Origin: Mycolicibacterium sediminis
GTDB taxonomy: Bacteria > Actinomycetota > Actinomycetes > Mycobacteriales > Mycobacteriaceae
Length of the DNA stretch: 64,000 bases
Assembly: GCF_010731735.1 (NCBI RefSeq)
Contig: NZ_AP022588.1
Coordinates: 1,550,001-1,614,000 of the forward strand
Direction of reading: 5' to 3'
This document shows, in pieces, positions 27,177-35,306 of the stretch. Below the pieces are notes generated by a model, which was not told where the DNA came from, searched no databases, and saw nothing but the letters and a program-made list of their open reading frames with translations. The position numbers and the translations under genes were made by a program. The first letter of the stretch is position 1, and each line of letters begins with the position of its first letter.

Positions 27177-27785
27177 TCATGGTGATTGGTCGACCAGAGA
27201 AACGGGCCGGTCACCGAGCAGAAGCAGGATTCGCGCCGTCTCTTCGAGTTCCTCTGCCGCGTCGACGGCATCGGCCAGCGTCCTGCCGGCCAGCACCGAG
27301 CCGTGGTTGGCCAGGAGCACCGAATGCGCCGAACTCATAGCGCGTCCCACCTCGTCGCCGAGGGCTGGGTCACCAGGAGGCAGGTACCGGACGAGAGGTA
27401 CTCGCCCCACACGCATCACGTGGTAGGCGGTCAGCGGAGGGAAACAATCGGCCACGTTCAGTCCGGCCAGGCAGGACACCGCGGCCGCGTGCGAGCTGTG
27501 CAGATGGACGACCGCCCCTGAGTCGGGCCTCGCGCGATAGGTCTCGACATGGATCGGCCATTCCTTGGACGGTCTGGATCCCGCCAGGTGCTGTCCGTTC
27601 AGATCGAGTATCGCAAGCTCGTCGGAGACCAGGTTCCCCAGCGAGGTGCCGGTCGGAGTGATCAGGATCCGTGGTCCGACCCGCACGCTGATGTTGCCTG
27701 TCCGTCCTGCCGTGAGTCGGCGATCGAACAGCGACGCACCCTGGCGGACGATCTCGGTCCGCTCGGCTGTCATTGTTCCCGTCAT
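27177..27785 (-). CDS. otnC: Class II aldolase-family decarboxylase, OtnC-like
   Basis: A 202-residue zinc enzyme of the class II aldolase/adducin family. The phosphate-binding loop is TAGRTGNISVR and ITPTGTSLG. The zinc histidines are in VVHLHSSHAAA and LLANHGSVLAG. With the adjacent OtnK it should act as 3-oxo-tetronate 4-phosphate decarboxylase, giving dihydroxyacetone phosphate. ATG 27785 overlaps the otnK stop (ATGA). The symbol rests on the pairing with otnK; an L-ribulose- or fuculose-phosphate aldolase role is the alternative. Confidence 0.8.
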   Translation of the reverse strand: MTGTMTAERTEIVRQGASLFDRRLTAGRTGNISVRVGPRILITPTGTSLGNLVSDELAILDLNGQHLAGSRPSKEWPIHVETYRARPDSGAVVHLHSSHAAAVSCLAGLNVADCFPPLTAYHVMRVGRVPLVRYLPPGDPALGDEVGRAMSSAHSVLLANHGSVLAGRTLADAVDAAEELEETARILLLLGDRPVSLVDQSP

Positions 27786-29038
27786 GACGAGGCCGTCTCG
27801 ACGAGGAAGTCGGCGCCACCGAAGTTTCCGGACTTGAGCAACAGGGTGATCGGGTCGCCGCACACGGTCGTACACCAGGGAACTCCGGGCGCGGCCTCCT
27901 CGCCGACGAGAACCTGCTGCACTCCGAGTTCGGTCACCACCGCTCCGGAGGTCTCGCCGCCCGCGACGACGATGCGACGCGCCCCGCGCTCGACCGCGCT
28001 CGCTGCAACCCGGGCGAGCACCTTCTCCAAGATCTGTGGAGTGTCCGCCCCCATGGCGAGCGCGCCCCGACGCCGCTGCTCGGCGTCGGCAGAGGTGTAG
28101 ATGAGCCGCGGCCGGCTCTGGTCCTGTGCCTCGTCCCACGCCACGGCGGTCGCGATGAGGGCATCGGAGTCGGACGTCTCGCCGGGATCCAGTCGCAACG
28201 CGGGCATGGTGAGCTGCGCCCGCCGTACCTGCTCCAGGGTCGCCTCTGAACAGCTTCCGGCTAGGACCAGGGTCCCGCCCGAGGCAGCGGGCGCACCGAA
28301 GTCGCCGTTCGTTTGGCGCTCTGGCGGCCGCGCCGCTGCCATGGTGCGCCCCAGTGCCTCGATCAGGCCGGCGCCACCGCTCAGGAGGCCATCATCGTGA
28401 CCGACGGCGATCGTGTCGAGATCGGCTTCGACGGTGGCATCCGCGACGATGTGCCGAACACCCTGCTCGACGAGACTCTTGACGTGGTCCATCGCAGCCT
28501 CGTTACCGGCACGTACCGCGTTGAGCGGCAGCGACCCCACCGTGGATTCGGTCTGCATCGACAGCCAGCGCACCAGATTCGCATCGGTCATCGGTGTCAG
28601 CGGATGGTTGCGCAGCGGGGATTCGCTGAGCAGCCTGTCGCCGACGAACAGGTAGCCGAGGTAGGTGGTGCGCTGGTGGAGCGGTGTTGCCGGACAGACG
28701 ATCGTGTAGCGAGCGCTGGTCAGTGTTCCGAGGGTGTCCAGTACCGGGCCGATATTTCCCTGGGGCGTGGAGTCGAATGTCGAGCAGTACTTGTAGTAGT
28801 ACCGGGTGATTCCGTGTCCGCGCAGCCAGCCGACCGTCTGCTCGACGCATGCGCATGCGTCGGCGGGATTGGCGCTGCGAAACTTGATTCCAACCACCAC
28901 TGCGTCGCATTCCTGCAGCGTGCTGTCGGGATTCGGGGCGCCGAAAAGCATGACGACGCGAAGTCCACTGCGGCGCAGGGCGGCTGCGGCGTCGGTACCG
29001 CCCGTGTAGTCGTCGGCGATGACGGCGATGCGTGTCAT
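27782..29038 (-). CDS. otnK: Four-carbon acid sugar kinase OtnK (DUF1537)
   Basis: A 418-residue kinase of the DUF1537 family, shown elsewhere to phosphorylate 3-oxo-tetronate and related four-carbon acid sugars. The N-terminal domain has IAVIADDYTGGTDAAAAL (the DDxTG substrate loop). The C-terminal nucleotide domain has VLAGSCSEATLEQV and the glycine-rich VVAGGETSGAVV. The start at 29038 begins the conserved MTRIAVIADD; the longer frame is not conserved-looking. Coupled to otnC by a 4-bp overlap. No OtnI isomerase and no tetronate dehydrogenase are seen nearby, so the oxo-acid must come from another reaction, perhaps transamination. Confidence 0.88.
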   Translation of the reverse strand: MTRIAVIADDYTGGTDAAAALRRSGLRVVMLFGAPNPDSTLQECDAVVVGIKFRSANPADACACVEQTVGWLRGHGITRYYYKYCSTFDSTPQGNIGPVLDTLGTLTSARYTIVCPATPLHQRTTYLGYLFVGDRLLSESPLRNHPLTPMTDANLVRWLSMQTESTVGSLPLNAVRAGNEAAMDHVKSLVEQGVRHIVADATVEADLDTIAVGHDDGLLSGGAGLIEALGRTMAAARPPERQTNGDFGAPAASGGTLVLAGSCSEATLEQVRRAQLTMPALRLDPGETSDSDALIATAVAWDEAQDQSRPRLIYTSADAEQRRRGALAMGADTPQILEKVLARVAASAVERGARRIVVAGGETSGAVVTELGVQQVLVGEEAAPGVPWCTTVCGDPITLLLKSGNFGGADFLVETASS

Positions 29039-29069
29039 GCGGTTCCTCTCGTGCTCTTCTGCTGGTCGC

Positions 29070-30071
29070 TCATGCCGCTCCGCTGGCCGTGGTGAGTTCA
29101 TCTCGTTCGATCATGTGACCGACTGCCGTGCAGGCTTTCTCGTGTTCGAGAAGTCGGCTTCGAGCCTGGGATCGGGTGACGGCACGAAATCGGATCCGCT
29201 GCCCGGCGCCGGCCTGGCCGAGCAACCACATCGACGCGGCGGTGACGACGTAGGGAGTGATGAAACCACCCTGGCTGGGACCGTCGACCGGCAGCACGAT
29301 CGGAGACGTTCCGGCCAGATTCACCCCACCGAGCGGATACCCGGTGTTGACGACGTTCGAGGGGTCGCTGCCATTGTCCGGGGGTTTCGTCGTGGCCCTG
29401 CCTGAGAAGCTGAGTCCGGGGCCGATCAGACGGCAGCCGGTCCGATCACTCTGGGCGGCCACCGTCCAACTCGACCCAAGAAAGGTGCGGTGTCCGGCGC
29501 CATCCAGCCAGTCGCCATGCGGGCCTGGTGTGACGTCGATTTGAGCTGTCTCGGAGAAGTCGGGAATCGCGTTCGGCGACAGGAACTGTGGGCGTATCCC
29601 CAAAACTTTGCGAATCGGGATTCGCATCCCTGCGGCAAGGGCGGCACCATCGACACCGCCAATACCCGCGCGGGCGAATGTCGACCTGCTGCCGAGCACG
29701 GGTGCGGTCTGAATGCCGCCTGCGACGGCCAGATAGCTTCGCAGTCCCCGACTCGCCGTGCCGATCTGGATCTGTTGTCCCGCAGCGATCTCAAGGGTCT
29801 GCCACATCGGACACCGTTGGCCATCGATGGTTACCTGCGTTTCAGCCCCGGTCACGGCAATCGTCGTCGGCGCTTCGAACACAAGGGTGGGTCCGATGAG
29901 CTGGATCTCTAGACCGGCGGCTGATGGTGGATTGTTCAGTAGGGCATTTGCGATGCGAAACGACCGGTCATCGTAAGGTCCGGACGGCGGAATGCCTGCT
30001 GCGCGTCGGCCGCGCCGCCCAGGATAGTCCTGAACGGTGGTTTCCATTCCGGCATCAATCACACGAATCAT
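29070..30071 (-). CDS. pxpC: 5-oxoprolinase-type subunit PxpC (KipA-like)
   Basis: A 333-residue protein of the biotin-dependent carboxyltransferase-like family. Conserved parts are VQDYPGRRG near the N-terminus, GIPPSGPYDDRSFRIANALL, GLRSYLAVAGGIQ, and the C-terminal LPVDGPSQGGFITP with VTAASMWLLGQ. With PxpB and PxpA it forms an ATP-dependent enzyme known to open 5-oxoproline to glutamate. It overlaps pxpB by 4 bp. The set sits inside an importer operon with acid-sugar enzymes, so another lactam-like compound is possible as substrate. Confidence 0.88.
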   Translation of the reverse strand: MIRVIDAGMETTVQDYPGRRGRRAAGIPPSGPYDDRSFRIANALLNNPPSAAGLEIQLIGPTLVFEAPTTIAVTGAETQVTIDGQRCPMWQTLEIAAGQQIQIGTASRGLRSYLAVAGGIQTAPVLGSRSTFARAGIGGVDGAALAAGMRIPIRKVLGIRPQFLSPNAIPDFSETAQIDVTPGPHGDWLDGAGHRTFLGSSWTVAAQSDRTGCRLIGPGLSFSGRATTKPPDNGSDPSNVVNTGYPLGGVNLAGTSPIVLPVDGPSQGGFITPYVVTAASMWLLGQAGAGQRIRFRAVTRSQARSRLLEHEKACTAVGHMIERDELTTASGAA

Positions 30072-30940
30072 GCGGCGGCTCCGTACTGCCGGTGATAGCG
30101 GCGGAGGTCGAACGTCTCCTCTTCGACGACGACGTGCTCGTAGTCCCCATTGCTGACCTCGGCCTCGATAACGGTGAACTCGTCGACGTCGATCCTGCGG
30201 AACCGGACCCGGTCGCCGGGGCGAAACAACACCACCGACCCGTCGAACCCGGCCTGATGGGTGCGGTTCAGCCCGTAGATCGGCGTCGGGGTACGACCTA
30301 TGAGGTGGTAGCCACCGGGTGTCTCGAGCGGATAGATCGACGTAAACCCCCCACCAACGCCGACACCGCCAGGAACGGTCCAGATGCGAGGCGGATCGTA
30401 CTTGGGCACGAAAAGACGGCACTCGGGGTCGAGCGGGAACATGTCGGGCAGGCCGGGCCAGAAGCCGACGCCGGCAACCCAGTGCTCGGTCGAGCTGTGC
30501 CGTTGGTAGACCTGGTCACAGTCGGACATGCCGTTGGCTCGTGCGACGTAGGTCGGATTATGTTCGATTGGCGCGACTTTGGCCCGGTAATCGTCCACGC
30601 AGGCCGCTGTCCACGGGTCGCCGTAACACACCGGGATCTCGATCAGCCTGGACACGTGCGAGAGCGCGGCATCGTCACCAATCGCGGGTATCAGTGCCTG
30701 ACATTCGTGCTCGATTGCCTCCGCGTCGGCCGTCAACGGGTCGAATCCGAGAAGCACCGAGGCGAACATCGGCACGATATCGACCATGCCGGGGATTGCG
30801 GCGTCCTCCAGTAGGCCGGCCAAACGCAGGGTGCGCAGGCTCATCCTTAGCCCGCCGCACCGTCCCAGCTCGATCAGGATGTGCTGTTCTCCGCATGGCA
30901 GTACCCGGACTTCCTCTGGGGCGTCGACTGACGCGGTCAC
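30068..30940 (-). CDS. pxpB: 5-oxoprolinase-type subunit PxpB (KipI-like)
   Basis: A 290-residue subunit with the allophanate-hydrolase-subunit-1 fold. Typical blocks are IVPMFASVLLGFDP, IPVCYGDPWT, WVAGVGFWPGLPDMFPLDP and ETPGGYHLIGRTP. The GTG at 30940 was chosen because it overlaps the pxpA stop in a GTGA arrangement and family similarity begins with VRVLPCGEQHILIELG. It works with PxpC, probably to carry the ATP-dependent step. Confidence 0.87.
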   Translation of the reverse strand: MTASVDAPEEVRVLPCGEQHILIELGRCGGLRMSLRTLRLAGLLEDAAIPGMVDIVPMFASVLLGFDPLTADAEAIEHECQALIPAIGDDAALSHVSRLIEIPVCYGDPWTAACVDDYRAKVAPIEHNPTYVARANGMSDCDQVYQRHSSTEHWVAGVGFWPGLPDMFPLDPECRLFVPKYDPPRIWTVPGGVGVGGGFTSIYPLETPGGYHLIGRTPTPIYGLNRTHQAGFDGSVVLFRPGDRVRFRRIDVDEFTVIEAEVSNGDYEHVVVEEETFDLRRYHRQYGAAA

Positions 30941-31728
30941 GAGTTGAACCCCACGGGGGACGCCCACGGCTGGTGTCCATCGTGTGTGAGGATCGACCAC
31001 AGCCGAGCCGCCACCTCTGGGGCGTTGGGACCATCGCTGTGCATGCACACGACATCGGTCTGGAACGAGAGTCTCGTCACGCCGTCACTTGCCAGTGTCG
31101 ACCCAGTGGACACCACGTCACGCACCCGTCGCGACATCTGTTCCACGTCAACGGGTCCGGGGGACCGAGTGATGATCAGCCGACCGTCCGAACTGTAGTC
31201 ACGGTCTGCGGTGAACTCTGGGACCGGGTTGAGCCCACGCTCCTGAGCAATCGCAAATGTCGGTGTGTCCGTCATTGCGATCCATGGAAGGCCAGGGTCT
31301 ATGGCCTCGATCGCGTCGGCAAAGGCGTGGGCAAGATCAGGCTCCCATGTCATCGAGTAGAGCACCCCGTGCGCCTTGACGTGCGACAGCGATGTCCCAA
31401 CCGCTCCAAGGATCGCTTGGAGTGCGCCGATCTGATAGATGACCATGTCGGTGAGTTCGGTCGGGGAGACGTCCATCCGCCTCCGCCCGAAACCCTGCAA
31501 GTCGGGCAACGACGGGTGGGCACCGCACAACACGCCGTGTTCTACAGCGCTCTCGGCGGCGCGGCGCATCGTCGAGGGATCACCTCCGTGGTACCCGCAC
31601 GCGATGTTGGCCGTAGAGAGGAATGGCATTACCTCGTCGTCGAATCCGACACGCAGCCGGCCGTAGGATTCGCCGAGATCGCAGTTGACACCGCGGCGCA
31701 AGACTGATCGGGTCACCGCCTCAGGCAT
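30937..31728 (-). CDS. pxpA: 5-oxoprolinase-type subunit PxpA (LamB/YcsF)
   Basis: A 263-residue protein of the LamB/YcsF family. The signature start is VNCDLGESYG, followed by NIACGYHGGDPSTM, CGAHPSLPDLQGFGRR and HVKAHGVLYSM, and a C-terminal VVCMHSDGPNAPEVA. The start overlaps the ABC permease stop by 8 bp, so uptake and hydrolysis are translationally linked. Expected role: the hydrolase core of the PxpABC complex. Confidence 0.9.
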   Translation of the reverse strand: MPEAVTRSVLRRGVNCDLGESYGRLRVGFDDEVMPFLSTANIACGYHGGDPSTMRRAAESAVEHGVLCGAHPSLPDLQGFGRRRMDVSPTELTDMVIYQIGALQAILGAVGTSLSHVKAHGVLYSMTWEPDLAHAFADAIEAIDPGLPWIAMTDTPTFAIAQERGLNPVPEFTADRDYSSDGRLIITRSPGPVDVEQMSRRVRDVVSTGSTLASDGVTRLSFQTDVVCMHSDGPNAPEVAARLWSILTHDGHQPWASPVGFNS

Positions 31729-32962
31729 TCGCCCGCCGTCCCCGGATGTCGATGTAGACGGCCACCAGGAGCACGACTCCGGTCACGATCATCTGGTAGG
31801 AGGAGTCGATGTTCATCAGCCCCATACCGTTGATGAGCGTTTCCAGCAGAAGTGCGCCGAACACGGCACCAGTGGCGGTTCCTATGCCGCCGAAGAGACT
31901 GGTGCCGCCGATCACGGCGGCACCGATCACCGACAATTCCAGCCCTACTCCAGCGTTGGGGCTGCCGACACCGGTGCGCGACAACAGCATCAGACCGGCG
32001 ATGCCGTACAGCGCGCCCATGAACACGAACACGATGAAGGTCAGCTTGCGCGCGTTGATGCCGGCATAACGTGCGGCCTCGGCGTTGCCGCCGATCGCGA
32101 AGAGCGAACGACCGAATCGGGTACGCGACAGTATGAAGGTCACCAGAACCAGGACCACCACCATGATGGCTGACGGCAACGGGGCGCCTCGGTAGGACAT
32201 CATGACCAGGGTCGCAGCCGCAGCGGCTACCAAGGTCAGTGCGGCTGGGATCAGGACGATCGAAGTCAGTGACGCCTCGATGCCGACCGATCGGCGGGCG
32301 CGGAAGTCGCGGTACTTGACCCAGATGAACGCCGCCAGCAGGGCAACGGTGAGGGGGACGAAGACGTTCGCGGACAAGAATGTCTGGGAGATGAACGATG
32401 TCGAGTTGCCTGCCGAGACCGTCGATCCGTCGGTCAGGGCCAGCGCCAGGCCACGCAACCCCAGCAGGGAGCCCAGCGTGACGATGAAGGACGGTACACC
32501 GAGTACGGCAACCCAAAAGCCCTGCCAGACGCCAATTATCATGCCGATGCCGATCGTCGCCACGATCAGCATCGGGGTGGACAGCGCCAGCCCGAAGCCA
32601 TTGGTCGAGTCGACGAGTAGGGCGGAGAAGACCGCGCAGAAGCCGACCGACGACCCGACCGAGAGGTCGATGTGCCCGGCCACCATGATCATCACGACGC
32701 CCGCCGCCAGCAATGCGGTGATGGCCACCTGAACGGTCAGGGTGGTGAGGTTACGTGGCGTCAGGAACAGACCGTCGGTGAGGACCTGAAAGGCCAGCCA
32801 CATCAGAATGAGAACGCCGATCAGACTCAGCGCGCGGAACTGGCTCACCGGTACGCCAAGCCTGGCGAGTCGGGTCCGCCATCCGGGGCCGCTATCGGGA
32901 GGCGGCACCGTCGGTGCGGGCCCGTCGGACGGGTGAGACCGGCTGGTGGTCGTAGATGTCAT
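31721..32962 (-). CDS. Sugar-type ABC importer permease (RbsC/XylH-like)
   Basis: A 413-residue membrane protein with about ten hydrophobic segments. It has the family marks GHIDLSVGSSVGF, GVPSFIVTLGSLLGLRGLAL, FAIGGNAEAARYAGIN and GGTSLFGGIGTATGAVFGALL. The first ~40 residues are polar and proline-rich, presumably cytoplasmic. ATG 32962 was chosen as the first well-placed Met; the frame extension lacks hydrophobic or conserved content. It partners the ATPase at 25557 and the binding protein just upstream. Confidence 0.92.
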   Translation of the reverse strand: MTSTTTSRSHPSDGPAPTVPPPDSGPGWRTRLARLGVPVSQFRALSLIGVLILMWLAFQVLTDGLFLTPRNLTTLTVQVAITALLAAGVVMIMVAGHIDLSVGSSVGFCAVFSALLVDSTNGFGLALSTPMLIVATIGIGMIIGVWQGFWVAVLGVPSFIVTLGSLLGLRGLALALTDGSTVSAGNSTSFISQTFLSANVFVPLTVALLAAFIWVKYRDFRARRSVGIEASLTSIVLIPAALTLVAAAAATLVMMSYRGAPLPSAIMVVVLVLVTFILSRTRFGRSLFAIGGNAEAARYAGINARKLTFIVFVFMGALYGIAGLMLLSRTGVGSPNAGVGLELSVIGAAVIGGTSLFGGIGTATGAVFGALLLETLINGMGLMNIDSSYQMIVTGVVLLVAVYIDIRGRRANA

Positions 32963-33008
32963 CTCGAACGTCCTCGGGTCGGGGTTGATGCGGGTAGATG
33001 TCGTCGGT

Positions 33009-34130
33009 TCACAGACCAACGGCGGCAGGCGTTGTCCACCACGGGTTTTCGTTCACGAACTGCTCGACCGAGATCGAATCGGGTAGCGAGCCGTCCTTGG
33101 ACACGTTCTTCAACGGAGTCTTGAAGAACGGAATGCGCTCGCCGCTGCCGTTGTCGTAGGTATCGCCGTCCCAGCTCTTGCCCTCGAGAGCGTTGTGCAA
33201 CAGAGTGGCTGAGTTCTTGCCCATCTGATCGAATGCCGTCCACGCGCTGACGTGGGCGTCTCCTGAGAGGATGAGCTTGAGCATCTCCGGCTCGCAGTCT
33301 TCGCCAGAGACGATGACGCGGCCTGCGAGTCCCTGCGTGCGGATGGCTTGCACGATGCCGTACGTCATGCAGTCGCAGTAAGAGAGCACGCCGGCTAGCT
33401 GGTTGCGGGTCAGGGTGAGTGCCTGTTCCACCTGCTTCTGCGCGAGTTCGCCGGACCAGGCTCGATTCCACTGATCCGACACCACCTTGATGGCGCCGCT
33501 GTCGATGCTTGGCCGGAGGACGTTCATCCCACCTTCGGCCTTCAATTGCGCCATGTCGGTGCCCTCTTCGCCCTTGGCGATCACGTAGTTTCCTTCGGGC
33601 GCCACCGCGATCATCGCTTTGCCGAGCATGACCCCCAGGGCCACGCCGTCGCGCGCCGAAACGCCAGCGAGCTTGACGTCGGGAACGACGTAGTTGTGGG
33701 CGACCACGGGAACACCCGCAGCATTCGCCATCTGGACCGAAGCCTTCGCCGCATCGACGTTCACCGGTGCGAGCACCAGACCCTCGATACCCTGATTGAG
33801 TGCATTCTCGACCTGCTTGAGTTGCAGGTCGACATCGTTGTTCGAGGATTGGATCGGCATGGGGCTCATCCCCAGGCTTTCGGCCTGTTTGACGAAGAAC
33901 GGGCCATCGGCTGCCTTCCAGCGCACCGCGTCATACGTGGGGACGATCATGGCCACCTTGTAGCCACCTCCGCCACCTCCTTGGGCACAGGCGGCAAGAG
34001 CGGGACCGGCGACAGCGGCGGCGGTGGCACCGGCTGCCAGGCCGAGCGCGCGGCGCCGGCTCATCACGAACTTGTCGTCGAGTCGTCCTGAAGCACCGCT
34101 GAGAAGACCGAATCGTCTGTTGGGGCTCAT
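33009..34130 (-). CDS. ABC importer substrate-binding lipoprotein, ribose/xylose type
   Basis: A 373-residue periplasmic-binding-protein-like I fold. The N-terminus has a twin-arginine-like signal (MSRRRALGLAAG) and a lipobox LAAC with the lipidated Cys at residue 48, so it should be exported and anchored in the membrane. The mature protein starts the fold with YKVAMIVPTYDAVRW; typical hinge and ligand parts are GIEGLVLAPVNVDAAK, GVPVVAHNYVVPD, GVLSYCDCMTYG and GRVIVSGEDCEPE. The ligand is predicted to be a sugar acid or polyol-like compound. It overlaps the preceding gene by 4 bp. Confidence 0.9.
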   Translation of the reverse strand: MSPNRRFGLLSGASGRLDDKFVMSRRRALGLAAGATAAAVAGPALAACAQGGGGGGYKVAMIVPTYDAVRWKAADGPFFVKQAESLGMSPMPIQSSNNDVDLQLKQVENALNQGIEGLVLAPVNVDAAKASVQMANAAGVPVVAHNYVVPDVKLAGVSARDGVALGVMLGKAMIAVAPEGNYVIAKGEEGTDMAQLKAEGGMNVLRPSIDSGAIKVVSDQWNRAWSGELAQKQVEQALTLTRNQLAGVLSYCDCMTYGIVQAIRTQGLAGRVIVSGEDCEPEMLKLILSGDAHVSAWTAFDQMGKNSATLLHNALEGKSWDGDTYDNGSGERIPFFKTPLKNVSKDGSLPDSISVEQFVNENPWWTTPAAVGL

Positions 34131-34762
34131 AGTTCATCTCTTTCCATGGGAGGTCGGTAGCTGGTGAAGGGTGGTTCCCGAACGTCGAGCGAGCAGCGGA
34201 TGAGCGTTGCTGCGGATGGGGCGCGCCCGCGGACGCACCGGAACTGGCTGACTAGGGGCCCACGCTGCCAGGCGGTCGCCCAGCGCGTCTGATGCCAGAA
34301 CCCATGGTCGATGGGCTCTTCGTAGAACTCGCCGGGCAGCACGAAGAGGTCGTTGCGGACCCCCCGGACGCGTGTGTGGGGGACCTTCGCCAACTGAATC
34401 TCTTCAGTCAGTGGGACGAACCAGGCTCGCTGCGTCAAGCGGAAGGATCGCTCGCCGTCGGGTGACCGAAAGACGAACTCCACTCCTCCGCCACTCTTGA
34501 AAGCCGACGCCGCGGTGAGGACGTACCCCGTCGGTAGAGAGTCGGGCAGGTGCGGCTGCAACCCTGCAGGACCGGCCAGTGCTCCGGCCGCCTGATATTC
34601 GGCGGGCGAAGTCCGCCGAACGCCACGGCCCACGAGCCTGCAACGGACGGAGATCGCCACCGCGGACCAGGCTGCGGTGCGAATCCACGCGGGCAGTCGG
34701 GTGGTGCCGAGTTTCGCCGACAGCGCGTACATATCGGCACCGTCGCGACGGCTGGGGCCCAT
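34127..34762 (-). CDS. Conserved-looking hypothetical protein, first gene of module B
   Basis: A 211-residue protein I do not recognise. It has a basic N-terminal ~60 residues with a weak hydrophobic patch (AAWSAVAISV). A soluble domain follows, with beta-like stretches (TGYVLTAASAF, GVEFVFRSPDGERSFRL) and a tryptophan-rich part (FWHQTRWATAW). ATG 34762 was chosen for its AAAGGTGG ribosome site; TTG and ATG codons at 34819-34816 lie within the operator. It overlaps the binding-protein gene by 4 bp, so it is a real coupled gene and may be a small enzyme or ligand-binding accessory. Confidence 0.6.
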   Translation of the reverse strand: MGPSRRDGADMYALSAKLGTTRLPAWIRTAAWSAVAISVRCRLVGRGVRRTSPAEYQAAGALAGPAGLQPHLPDSLPTGYVLTAASAFKSGGGVEFVFRSPDGERSFRLTQRAWFVPLTEEIQLAKVPHTRVRGVRNDLFVLPGEFYEEPIDHGFWHQTRWATAWQRGPLVSQFRCVRGRAPSAATLIRCSLDVREPPFTSYRPPMERDEL

Positions 34763-34807
34763 CCGCCCACCTTTCGAAAGTGCTTGCCAGCTTCCGTTCG
34801 TCAACTG

Positions 34808-34828
34808 ATTGTCCATCAATCCGACAAT
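34808..34828. promoter_or_regulatory. Overlapping double operator ATTGTC(N9)GACAAT
   Basis: Two perfect outer half-sites identical to those at 27149 are separated by nine bases. On the minus strand this reads as two overlapping 13-mers, each with one perfect half. A TATTGT -10 box overlaps the upstream half-site, as at 27149. It is the candidate main promoter-operator of module B. Confidence 0.6.
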
Positions 34829-35134
34829 AAGCTTAAAGCTGATGGAAGGTGTGAGTCAACACACATAGACCGGCGTTGCGATGAAATTCGGCCCAGAGTG
34901 CGCCGCGACGCGACGTGCGGCGGTCGATCGGGGTGGGCGTTCCGCTGAGCGGCTGTGGCGGAGAAATGTCTGACGGCCACGAACGCCCCGTCGACGTCGA
35001 GACGGCCGACTCAAGTCGCCGGCCGGACGGTGGTAATCGCCTCGGCGGCAGTCGTGTGCACAGACCATCAGGATTCGGCGGCCCCGCCGTCGTCGTCCGT
35101 CGGTGTCGGGGCGCTCCGCTCAGGAGCGCCAGGC

Positions 35135-35152
35135 ATCGGTAAAAGTACCAAT
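35135..35152. promoter_or_regulatory. Inverted repeat ATCGGTA-AAAG-TACCAAT
   Basis: Seven-base arms match at six positions. The half-sites resemble those of the 13-bp operator (ATTGGT/ACCAAT) but the spacing is wider. It is the only dyad I find upstream of the permease-formamidase operon. Confidence 0.4.
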
Positions 35153-35306
35153 ATCGGTGCGTCCACGTGCTGGCTACCTTGAGTTCATCCTAGTTCTGTG
35201 ACGACACATCCGCCGGCCGCGGAACAGGTGCCTTTGGCTGCACTTGCCCGGCCGGACTCCGAGCCGCGAATCGCGCGGAATCCCGTCACTCACGGAAGGA
35301 AGAATC

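Larger units (their letters stand above)
34763..35306. other. Divergent intergenic region between modules B and C
   Basis: This 544-bp region separates the minus-strand module B operon from the plus-strand permease-formamidase operon. It holds the ATTGTC/GACAAT operator with a TATTGT -10 box on the left and an ATCGGTA-N4-TACCAAT inverted repeat on the right. I see no gene in it. Confidence 0.6.
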
